DNA of 64,000 nucleotides, from the NCBI GenBank assembly GCA_030710605.1, contig CP092870.1, positions 96,058,410 through 96,122,409 on the forward strand. Reading direction: 5' to 3'. This document shows positions 24,601 through 36,600 of this stretch, piece after piece (within the stretch, counting starts at the first letter, position 1; the number at the start of each line of letters is the position of its first letter). The DNA is from Cordylochernes scorpioides. Its lineage: Eukaryota > Arthropoda > Arachnida > Pseudoscorpiones > Chernetidae. The notes beneath the pieces were generated by a model. The model was not told where the DNA came from. It saw only the letters and a list, made by a program, of their open reading frames with translations, and searched no databases. The position numbers were made by a program, and so were the translations under genes.

Positions 24601-27600
24601 CCATCTATAGCCAACCCCAATGGAAAGGAACCTGTGGTTCTCTATAGCCATGGTTTATTATAGCCATAGTTCACCCTATTATAAAATATAAACGGAGGTT
24701 ATTTCGGGTTCGTTATAAGCGAAGGTTTGCTATATCCCTCTGGTTTGTTTTAGCGGTTGTTACTGTATACGTATATATCAAAAGGAGCAGCGTTTCCTTT
24801 ATAAATACATTAATACAATACATTGTATTTATCACCCCAGTACAGAAGGTAATGGCGGTGACAAAGAATGTGTCGCAACATCAGTTTTGGAAAATTCAGA
24901 TAAAATCCAACCTGTCAGGAATTCAAACACAATTCCGTATTTTCAACTTTCATTTTCTGTTCACGTGAAACGTGGCAGTTAGTGCCTGTTAAACCGTTCC
25001 AGTTGAGGTAGCTCCAATTTGTTCCATGCCATTGCCGCTCAGTGCAATTCCGCCTCTGTACTGAGTTAGCTGCAATGTCTCTACACCTGTCTGTACCATC
25101 ATTTGTTGAAGATGGTTTCATTCCATATTACTGTAGTTAGGAAATTTTCTGTCTGGCCTTTCTTTACTGTCCACCTGCTATTACTGTAGTCTCTTACTGC
25201 CAATCTTCTGTTACTGCAACCCCTTACTGCCAATCTTCTGTTACTGCAACCCCTTACTGCCAATCTTCTGTTACTGCAAACCCTTACTGCCAATCTTCTG
25301 TTACTTCAACCCCTTACTGCCCAACTGCTGTTACTTTAGTCTCTTACTGCTAACCTTCTGTTATTGCAATCCCTTACTGCCAATCTTCTGTTACTGCAAT
25401 CCCTTACTGCCCAACTGCTGTTACTGCAAACCCTTACTGCCAATCTTCTGTTGCTGCAAACCCTTACTGCCCAACTGCTGTTACTGCAAACCCTTACTGC
25501 CAATCTTCTGTTACTTCAACCCCTTACTGCCCAACTGCTGTTACTTTAGTCTCTTACTGCTAACCTTCTGTTATTGCAATCCCTTACTGCTAACCTTCTG
25601 TTACTGCAAACCCTTACTGCCAATCTTCTGTTGCTGCAAACCCTTACTGCCCAACTGCTGTTACTGCAATCCCTTACTGCCAATCTTCTGTTACTGCAAT
25701 CCCTTACTGCTAACCTTCTGTTACTGCAACCCCTTACTGCCAATCTTCTGTTACTGCAACCCCTTAATGCCCCAACTGCGGTTACTGCAATCCTTTACTG
25801 CCCACTGCTGTTACCTAAATATAAAGTTATTTAGATTTAGGTTAAAACAATTTTTATCTCACCGCATGTAGATTCTAAAATTATTGAACTTAAGGGAAGA
25901 AAGATGCTTTGTTATATATTGACAAGCTAATTGCTTATTATAAAGCATTTTTATACGAAAAATATTCACAGAAGTTGGTCACTGGTCAAAATAAATATTA
26001 TACACATCAGTAATCACAGTGAGTAGATGATTAGGAACACCTATATTGTAAGCTCAACGCCACAAGATGGACTAAATATATCATTTCGACTTTAAACGTA
26101 CAAGATGCCAGTTTTCCAATTGGGTTACTTGTACTCCCTGTCTGCACATGTACAATAACCAGGTACTGCGGGTGTTATACTGGGAATCTGAACTACGAGA
26201 CCGCCCGAACTGTGAAATAAGTACAGACAGCGAATAAAAACCTCAATTTACATATTTAAACATTTCTACAGCGAGTCACAGGTCTGGGCTTTATATTGCT
26301 AGGTGAAGTGAGTATTTTTCTCAATGCTCTCTGACTGTATTTACCACAACAGCCACAAAGGCCACTACACAACAACACACAAACCACAACAGTCACTATA
26401 CAGCCACACAAACAAAAAAAGAGGTGACCACACAACCACACCAAGAGCCACAACAACCACAGAGGTCATCATACAACACAGCAGCCACAACCACAGCAAC
26501 AACCACCAACATCCAGACAAGAAGATCCATCAATCATCCTTCTAGCCTAGTGAAACTACAGTCCCCTGATTGGCAGGAAGGCATGCTTTTTTTTTTATCA
26601 TCTCTTTATGCAAAACCCAGGAGGGGGGAGGACATTAACAAGTAAGCCCTCCCTCTGTGTGAAGCCCGACAGGTTTTCTTAAAGAGCCTGGCTACGTGGT
26701 ATCACCTACCGTCAGGGCCTCCAGGTTGTTTCTCTCCACCGCCCTGTGCAGAGAAGTGTGGCCATCTTTGGCTCTGTAGTCCAGCAGAGCTCCGCCGTTC
26801 ACCAGAGCCAGGATGACATGACCCGACTGTTGTTTGCAGGCTGTGGCCAGAGTTAACGGCGTCTCTGTCCGCACATACGACAACGTGTGAAGTCTATCGT
26901 GGTGTTCCACAGGTTAGTCAACATATAGGATAGTTTATATTATGATGCACTAACGCGCCATCTGTTATGAAAATTAGAAACTATTTTAGACGCGTAATAT
27001 TCTTTTTGAAATTAAACAATTTCTACTGGCCTTACTGCAATGAAAAAATTAATGGGAGGGCCTGACTTTTTTCATTGCAGTAAGGGCAGTAGAAATTGAT
27101 ATAAAGAATATTACGCGTCTAAAATAGTTTCTAATTTTCATTTAGGATAGTGTGAAGAGATGGACACAGCCAGAATGAGGGATAACCGTTAGACTATCAG
27201 AGACTGGTGACATATGGTGAGAAGACCGGGGATGTGAAGATCCAAGACTGGTTGCTGGATGGCAGCGAGGACATTGCGACATTGTGGAGAATCCACTTTG
27301 AAATCACGGGTCCATCAAGGTGACCAAGGTAATTTCGTATATAAATCATTATCTTTCTCCTTCACTTTTTTAATTAGCATCCACCAGAATCATATTTAAA
27401 ACGAAAATATTCTTAATAAATCCTTCACGTAGGTGTGCATTTAAATATATGAAAACTATCCCGCATGTTTCTTTTCAACGAAAAATCAAAATTTATTTCA
27501 AGGGGAGAAATAACGATTATTTCTAACCTTTAGGATGAGGTATGAAAGAGTGAATTGTGAAGAGTAATGATGAACGGAAAAATAAAAGTGTCCAGGGATG

Positions 27601-30600
27601 GGGATTTTCCAGTCACAGGCCGCATTATATTATATTGTATTATAAATTACTTTATGTATTATTTAAATATATATATGTTATAATAAATATTATTTTGAGA
27701 TAGAAATTAATTGCTGGTTCTTTTGAGTACATGAGTACTTAATGGTATCGTTTGCAGTCGTGTCATTTTAAAAGAAAAGCAAAAAAAATAACTATTTACT
27801 ATCAAGTAGTTTTTATTTTAAATTACTCGAAGAAAATTACAATAAGACATTTTCACAGTTATATAGAATTTATGAAATGAATTCTATATTAGTGAATTTC
27901 AAAAATAGGTTAGATAACTACATATTTACAACAAGTATTAAAAGTCGGCGTGTTCTAAAACTATGGTCAAAACACAAGTAGAACTATCAATGAATCAAAA
28001 TAAAATATATTTTTAAATTATAGAATATTTTTATATTTAGATTATATAATATATATATATTTTATTTAAAATGTTTATACACACAACACATACACATCTT
28101 CAAACAAATCTTTGCAAAGATATCGAATCGACGAACACATAGGAAAGTAAACCACAAACAAATACCATATTACTTCTTATATAGCTAACTAGACGTAGAT
28201 TTAGTTTATTTTTTACCTTTTAAAAAAATCGTGATAAGATTTGAGGAAGATCCAGTCCGAAAGCTTCTATTGAATCGAATAAAAGAAGATTTACAAAACA
28301 CGTTCATCCCCAACTTATAATTTAATAAAATTAACAAATAATCCAGGGGATTATGTTTCTTTTACCATTTTTTAAATATCTCTAGCTTTCGGGATAACGT
28401 GTCTTTCAACAGGAGAACTTAGAAATATAACTTCCAGCAAACTATACATGCTGATATAGCTAGTTGGCTGGAAGTTATACTTTTATTCATGATGAATTGT
28501 GAAAAACTTTTAAAATTAGTTTCCCTAAAAATGAAAATAGACATATTCCATAACATTTTAAAATTACATATCAATTTAAAATTTCAGTTGTAAATATCCA
28601 TGCTGCGCGCGTTTGTATTTGTAAATATTTCTTGTAAAATATAGTTGATATTTTTATTAAGCCCGTTGAAGAGTGATTATCACTTGAAAGCTAGCGTTTT
28701 TAAATAAAAAGAAACTCATTGTGAGGAAATATTTTGTAATTTTAAAAGTTATACTTCTAAGTGCTCCTGTTGAAGCCGAAAGCTAGAGAAATAGTAAAAG
28801 ATACTTAATCCCCTGGATTGCTTATTGATTTTATTAAAATAAGATTTGTGATGATTTGTCTATCTTCTATATTTATCTCAAGTAAATCAGTTCTCCATCT
28901 CCAAGACAGGTAAACCTCCTCAATCAGGATCTTCCAAAGTGATTGATCGATAACCCCAGTCCAGTTGGCCATTCATTGTGGATTCTCGTGGGAAAAAATA
29001 ACGCAGTGGTTTCCCCTTGCCTTCTAATTCCATATATCAACGGTCTAATTGGAGTTTCATCCGCCTTTAAAAGAGGTTTTCAACTAAAGAGAAATTGTAT
29101 TCGTACTAAAATAAATCCATATATAGTCCTTAGATAGGAAAGTTTGAAGTGTTCTATTTTCAAAGTCATTATTTAATCACATAAAGTTGCATATACATTC
29201 ATGAACAAAACCTAAGGAAGTGGAAAGTCTTTGATGCCGCCTATTGTCTGTTTTGTTTTGAAGGAGACCGAGGCAATTTTGTTCATACTCAGTTATCTCG
29301 TGTATCTTCAATAAAGGTCACTGTAATATCTTTCAGAGTTATTGTCTAAAAATCCTGATATACATGCTGAAAAGTACAACTTCCTTAACTTTTGTCCCTA
29401 TATGATTGTATATATCAATCATTTAATTATTTATTCAATTATTTAAAAAAAATAGAAGAGAAATAAAACAAAAGATAAAGAGACAAAAAAAAAAAAACGG
29501 CCAAAGATATCAGTCTAGAAAATCGACGGCAATGATTCATTCACAAAAATCGACAACAATCAGCCGCAATCACCAGATAGACAATAGAAAAGTGGAAGGA
29601 AGGCAAAAAGTACAAATTGTTTTAAAAGCGAAGAGTGCGGAAGAGTTGGGGAAGCATAAAGAACTAGTTACGTATAATTTGATTCTATATTGTATTTCTT
29701 GAGAGGGCTTTCCATAAAAAACGATCACAGATTCATTAAAACAAAATAACATTTTACCATTCTCTTTATTAAGCTAATGAGACAATTTTGTGTTGGGATA
29801 TCAGTTTGGCATTGTACCTTGTAATTATGTAAATAAGGAAGCGAACCGTTGAAGAACCTTAGGTCGAAAGCTCAACTTTTAAAATGTCTAATAAAAGATA
29901 ATTTTATTGTAAAAATTAATTATTTTAACGTTTATAACTCAGGATATGCCTTTTTATTAATTTATCCACCTTAGATCCCGGTAAAAATTCGCTTTTGTAC
30001 TATTTTTTTCACATAGGAGAATAAGTTGGTTAAGTTTCCCAAAGTGGTGTTGGGGTAACTGGCATCAATTTACCACGAATGGTGGATTGTTTACCTCATT
30101 TTTTACGAGTAAGTTTTTTTTGCTTATTCCTAGTACACGTGGTACAGGCCATGATAATCATGGTAGGTAGTTAGCGACTGCTTTTTACTGTAAGCGCACC
30201 ACATGTTTACACATGTGAAAAGCAGTTTAACTTTGCACTTACAAATGTGCCAGAGCCCCGTTTGATTACTTGCACTCGCTGGTGGGGTTGGACTTTTGAA
30301 AGAATCGGGGGCCATTGGAGCATTTTTTTTTATCAGAAAAAAGTGTCCAATGCGGGAATCGGACCCGGGTCGTAGTGGTCGAAAACCAAACGGTTTAACC
30401 AGCCTTCCACCGACCCCCCAAACGAGTAAGAGTAAGTAAAGAGAGAAACACAGGAGACTGATAATACCATGGGCTGACATACTCAGCAATCAAGATGTCC
30501 TAAAATGATCAAGGAGGGATATGATATACTGGAGATTGGTTGAGAGGATGAACATATTTGGACATTTTGTCATCTGAGAGCTGCCTTCCCAAAGCGAGTT

Positions 30601-33600
30601 ATTTGATGACATTATTCCATCCTTAAATATAGAATGTATAAACAGAATCATTCAATACAGTATTAGAACTCTAAAAAAGCTGTCTGGTAGATTAAATTGG
30701 TAAAACCGCTTGATCTGATGAGCCAAACCCTCCCAATATTTTAAATCGCAGTAAGGACAGTAGAAGTTTGTTTTATGTGTAAAAGAAACATTCGTGTTTT
30801 TATATTTCTATGTATTATATTTATATGGGGCGTTATTGTCTCATAAACATTTCAAAATCCTCTAATACAAGGCAATAACGCACCATCTACCATCACCAAA
30901 TGTATTGACTCATCCATTGATGAGCTCTACTCTTCCCCGGCAGACACCATCAACAAGCTTTACAAGCTTGATACCTTAATATGATTGAGTGGAGATAAGA
31001 AAGAAGAAGAAAAGAAGACGCGCCATCTATATATAAAAAGTGGAAGTATTTAAGAGCACGCATGTTTCTTTTTCACAAAAAAAAAGTACTGTAATAAAAC
31101 TTTCTCTACCAAAATTGTTCAGGAATTCCATTATCTGCTTTGCCCTTCCCTCCATACATTCCTTTAGTAATACCTTTAACTTCTGTAAGTGTTGGACACA
31201 ACAAACATATTGATTCTTTATGAAAATTCGAAACTATTATAGATGCGTATGATTCTTTTTAAAAATTAAATAATTTCTACTGCCCTTACTACAATGAAAA
31301 AAAAATAGAAATTGTTTAATTTTTAAAAGAATCATACGCGTCTATAACATCGTAAAGATAGAAGCTGCCTGGCCAGCATTCATAGTTCTTCCAATAAAAG
31401 ACACTTCGGCCAGTAAATCTTTTTATTGTCGAAACTTCGAGACAATACAAAGATTTACTGGCCGAATTATCTTTTATTTGAAGAACGTCTATAATAGTTT
31501 CGAATTTTCATAACAGATGGCGCGCTAATGCATCATAACATATTGGTTCTTCAGCTCTCAATCGTTTATAGAAGAGGCCAAATACATCCTCGATCAACAA
31601 CTGCTTTATTAGGACATTTCCGTCCTGTAAGGACTCGCCATACATCATTTTCATGAAGAAAGGAGAAAAAGAAACACAAACAAAGGAGAGAAGGGAAAAT
31701 GAAAAGGAAATCAAAGTATTCAACATAACTATACAAATTAACTATGGATAGAAATTGTTCTGTAATTTTAGTTCTTAGAGATTACCTTGTTCTCTAACGC
31801 TTTATGAAAGTTAAACAATTCTATCGCTATATATATTTTTCTCGGACATTATTTTGATTAGCTGAACTGGGTTCACATAGACTTGGATAATGTTCTCTAA
31901 GAATACATCCTCAATCATTGTATCTGTTACTTAGTCTGTTAGACCATGGTATTCTCAGCATTCTTCCATCAGCACATCTATAGCGTCAGTAGCATCCCCA
32001 ATATATCACATCGAACTGTGAGGAATAATTAAACAGCGGGAATAAATCATCAACGAGAGATAAGATTGGTGGAGAGAGAAAGAGAACTAATTACCATGGC
32101 AAGGTTAGATGCAAGCTGTTGGAGAGCTACCAAGGCATCATTATCAGATGGAGAAAAAGTCCAAGGTCCATAAGAGAGGACAATACCCGCCAGGTTGTTA
32201 GCATGGATCCCGTGGCAGGGCTTATGGCAGAGATCCAAGGACTTTTACAAACCTCAACGTATACAAAGTAGAAAACATCAGGAAACTGTTCGGATAACTA
32301 CACAGTATTGTCATGACGTGATCCTCTCTCTCTATGTCGCAGTGTCGTACTTCCAATGGTTGGCCTCATGCGCGTAGAAATATCTTCAAGTCCCTTAATA
32401 AAACCATAGTATCAGGCGAGAGAGCATTTATGACCCAAGGAACCATAACCTAAGTTAATGAGCTCTTTGTGGAACCTCTGGGAATTAGTTCCTATGGGAC
32501 AACTGGTGTAGCTGGGTGACTTCTACCAGGGTTTTGGAAACTCAGGATTTTCAAATATATCATAGTTTTTTGTCTTTTTTAGGAATTATAAATATATTGT
32601 TAAACGGAGAATTTGACAACACATTCTATTTTGTAAAACGACATTTGAAAATTATCCCGCATGTATTTCTTTTAAACGAAAAATCTAAATTTATTTTAAA
32701 GAAGAAATAACGATTATTTCTATTTCGTTCAAAAGAAACAAATGCGGGATAATTTTCAAATGTCATTTTACAATCATAAGCCGCATTATAGTGTATGATA
32801 CATTTTATTTTCTTCATTTTGTCCATTACATTTTTATTTGCATTTATTTCTTTGTGATAACTTTAGTTAACATTTTATTACATAGATGTCATCTTATCCA
32901 TTATAAATACCATAATCCTGGTAGTTTTCTACTTGTCCAGTGAACAGTTGTTACCTGACATCCTTTGTTGTCTCCATGTTTCCTCGCGGCTCTTTAGAAC
33001 GTAAATACAGCAATATGACATAAATCTGCGGGAGAATGGTATTCATGTATCGAGATACCTCTCCCTTTTAAATGATGCATTAAAAAACAATGCATTTGAT
33101 TCATTATTTCAGTATAGAACGTAAAAATGACGAAGAATGTGGCACAGCATTACTTCTGGCAAACTCGGGTAAAAAGGTAACCGGTATACCATGGTTTCAG
33201 GCTATGGTCCTTATCAGTACAGATGCGATGATATCCAAAGCTCCCAACCATGGTATACAAGTTGGATTTTGTCTTAGTTTGCCAAAACTGATGTTGTGGA
33301 TCATTCTTAATCGACATCTTAACGTTCTGTACTAGGTTAATAAACCAAATGTGTGTGGCATTGTTTTAATGCATTTATAGCGCCAAAACATCTGTAAAAT
33401 TATTTCTACTTTTAGTTACACATATTTTAACGCTGGCTTTTGTGTATCTGTCTGTGTATTTGTATTGTATCTACANNNNNNNNNNNNNNNNNNNNNNNNN
33501 NNNNNNNNNNNNNNNNNNNNNNNNNNNNNNNNNNNNNNNNNNNNNNNNNNNNNNNNNNNNNNNNNNNNNNNNNNNAAATCAAAATGGAAAACAATAAATA

Positions 33601-36600
33601 TACACTTGTATTTAAATAAAAAATCATATATTGGATCAAAATATCATTTATTTTACCAATATTTCAGTTGGCTGAACGCCAACCTTTATCAAGGTATTAT
33701 AACATTTTAATGTATGTAATGTATGGTTTTAATGTTTACATCAAAATATTTATTTTACCAATATTTTAGTTAGCCGAACGCCAACCTTTATCAAGGTATA
33801 TAACATTTTAATGTATGTAATGTATGGTTTTAATGTTTATATCAAAATATTTATTTTACCAATATTTCAGTTGGCCGAACGCCAACCTTTATCAAGGTGT
33901 TATAACATTTTAATGTATATTAAAAAACGAAATAAAAAAATAAAAGATAAAAAGATCAGGTGTTGAGATCAATATAAAAAATGGCATATCCTGACCAGGA
34001 GCACATGTGCTTTACAGAAGGCAGAGCGCCATCTCTGCCTTCTGTAAAGCACATGTGCTCCTGGTCAGGATATGCCATTTTTTATATTGATTTTAATGTA
34101 TGTAATGTATGGTTTTAATGTTTACATCAAAATATTTATTTTACCAATATTTCAGTTGGCCGAACGCCAACCTTTATCAAGGTGTTATAACATTTTAATG
34201 TATGTATGTATGGTTTTAATGTTTACATCAAAATATCATTTATTTTACCAATATTTCAGTTGGCCGAACGCCAACCTTTATCAAGGTGTTATAACATTTT
34301 AATGTATGTAATGTATGGTTTTAATGTTTACATCAAAATATCATTTATTTTATCAATATTTCAGTTGGCTGAACGTCAACCTTTATCAAGGTATTATAAC
34401 ATTTTAATGTATGTAATGTGTGGTTTTAATGTGTACATACATTAAAATGTTAAAATACCTTGATAAAGGTTGGCGTTCAGCCAACTGAAATATTGGTAAA
34501 ATAAATGATATTTTGATCCAATATATGCCTTTTTAATTAAAGATTTATTTATGGATTGTTCTATTTTCAAATACACTTGTATATTCGGTACAAGAATATC
34601 TATAAAAAAAACTTTTATAAAAGGGAAACTATTCGATAAGACACCAGTAAATTACCCCACTAAATATATTTTTAATATTCTTGAAGGAAAGAAATTTCGT
34701 GGTTAATTTAATTTTGACATTAGAAGCGCCCAAGATTGAAGAGAAAGGGGTGTGGGAACATTAAACAAAAAGTTTTGATTAAAATAATTAAGGCAAATAA
34801 AAAAGCAGAAGATAATAGAGTGGGTGGGAAGGTCAGTTTCGTCTGCTCTCTTAGTAATAAGAAACTTAATTAACTTAATTAACGAGTTTGTTAATTTCCA
34901 TCGTGTGCCAACATGGTTGAAACATTATCGATGAAGCTTTCGAGCTAATATCTTTACCTATTCCGAACAAAACGGCTGCAACATTTGCATTTTCTTACCA
35001 AACGATTACAATGATATGTGAAAGAAACAAAAATTATGTTTTTATTTTATTTTTAAATTGATAGATCAAAATTATATATTTTAAACTTTAATTAAAAAGG
35101 CATATCAAAATATCATTTATTTTACCAATATTTCAGTTGGCTGAACGCCAACCTTTATCAAGGTGTTATAACATTTTAAAATGCTATAACACACACTTTA
35201 AAGTGTTATAACACCTTGATAAAGGTTGGCGTTCAGCCAACTGAAATATTAGCAAAATAAATTATATTTTGATCCAATATATGTCATTTTAATTAAAGAT
35301 TTATTAATGGATTGCTCTATTTTCAAAATATTTTAAACTATTAGTAAAAAAAAAAAAAAAATTATGTCGTTTCAGTGGGTACCTATTTATACTGGAATTT
35401 GGCTCAAATTAACTTTCTGTGGCGAGTAATAAATGATTGCAATTTGGAAATGAAACATTCAATTCTTTTTTAACCATTTAGGTGTTCTATAGAAACGCAA
35501 AACTTATTATTACAGGTTAATTCTACTTAAATTAAATACTCTGAAAATATTCAACTTTTATTTCTTAAAATAATAAGTTATAGGGCGTATTAGAAATCTC
35601 TCTCTCTCTCTCTCTCGTTGGGAAAGGTTAAAGCTTTTGAACAAGAATCTGCAGTATATTTATATCAACGTTTCGGCGACCCTGACTCCTGTAGAAGGGC
35701 AGAGATGCCTGAGAGCTCGAGATTACGTTAATAAAGATAAAAGAAACCCATCTCCAGAAACCTGTGATATTGTTTGATTATTATTAACCCTGAACAGGCC
35801 ATGATAATCATGGTAGGTAGTAGTTAGTGACTGTTTTTACTGTAAGTACACCACATGTCTACACATGTATAGAAAGCGTTAGACTTTTGAAACATACCAA
35901 TATGCCAAAGCCCCGTTTGGTTATTTGCATTCACTAGTGGGGTTGTTGCACTTTTAAAGCAATCGGGGGCCCTTTGAGCAATTTATTTTAATCATAAAAA
36001 AAGTGTCCAATGAGGGATTCGATCCCGGGGTTATGGCTGTCTAAAATCGACGTTTTATACCACTACTGTACCGACCCCACACTAGAAAATAGAAGGTAGC
36101 CGAAACACTGGAAAAGTAGAATTTGCTGTTGTTTATAAACATTTGTTGGTCTATGTAATGTCCTGTACACTCACATGCCAAGTTATATGATATTTCATTA
36201 GTTCCTTCTGGGTATACCACATTCTACATCTCCACTAGTGTGTGTATTTTCGTGACATAATGACATGACGTTTTTGTAGGCTAGCCATTACAAGAACCTA
36301 TATACCATCTCTTCTTTCTTCTTTCTTATATTCACTCAATCATATCAGGGTATTAAGTAAGGGGTCGGTGGAAGGATGGTCTAAACCGTTGGTTTTCGAC
36401 CGCTACGATCCGGGTTCGATTCTCACATTGGGCACTTTTTTTTTTTTTTTCTGATAAAAAAAAAAAAAATGCTCCGTTGGCCCCCGATTCTTGCAAAAGT
36501 CCAACCCCACCAGCGATTTCAAGTAACCAAACGAGGCTCTGGCACATTTGTAGGTGCAAAGTCGAATTGGTTTTCACATTGCACATGTGGTGCACTTACA

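Larger units (their letters stand above)
23930..26709. other. Intron of Shank, copy A
   Basis: Contains an inverted pair of SINEs (24019-24240, 24332-24590), a pogo-like MITE (24592-24765), a minisatellite (25165-25815) and a CA-rich stretch (26340-26540). AAATATATCATTTCGAC near 26076 is the site where copy B carries the LTR element. Confidence 0.6.
15250..33475. repeat. Copy A of the large duplicated segment
   Basis: Collinear with 33576-58264 from AAATCAAAATGGAAAACAAT to GTATTTGTATTGTATCTACA, where the sequence stops at the N run. Carries linker and three ankyrin exons of Shank. Private features: the SINE at 15315 and a long minisatellite at 25165. Introns are visibly very similar with small indels. 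Confidence 0.9.
26865..33475. other. Intron of Shank, copy A, up to the assembly gap
   Basis: Contains hairpin elements (26937-27145, 31215-31550), a MITE (29194-29410), a SINE (30113-30420), one unit of the 120-bp repeat (30895-31018) and broken coding-like tracts (31550-32520). Short boxes of the form CGAAAGCT beside small hairpins occur at 28255, 28390, 28680, 28780 and 29860. Otherwise AT-rich. Confidence 0.6.

Noticed and set aside
25165..25834. Open frames repeating LTANLLLLQ / AVRDCSNRR-type strings in the minisatellites
   Set aside because: They follow the 30-bp tandem repeat, which is divisible by three and has no stop in some frames; they recur on both strands and have no start or splice context.
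26324..26645. Thr/His-rich frames in CA-rich DNA (also 50513-50770)
   Set aside because: Simple CA/CAA-rich intron sequence gives long frames in several registers.
32195..32377. Plus-strand frame MLAWIPWQGLWQRSKDF (also 57000-57191)
   Set aside because: Antisense to the coding-like minus-strand tract, which has the more protein-like reading.
33620..34450. CRISPR array
   Set aside because: Spacers are as conserved as repeats, units are over 100 bp, the host is eukaryotic and there are no cas genes: ordinary tandem repeat.
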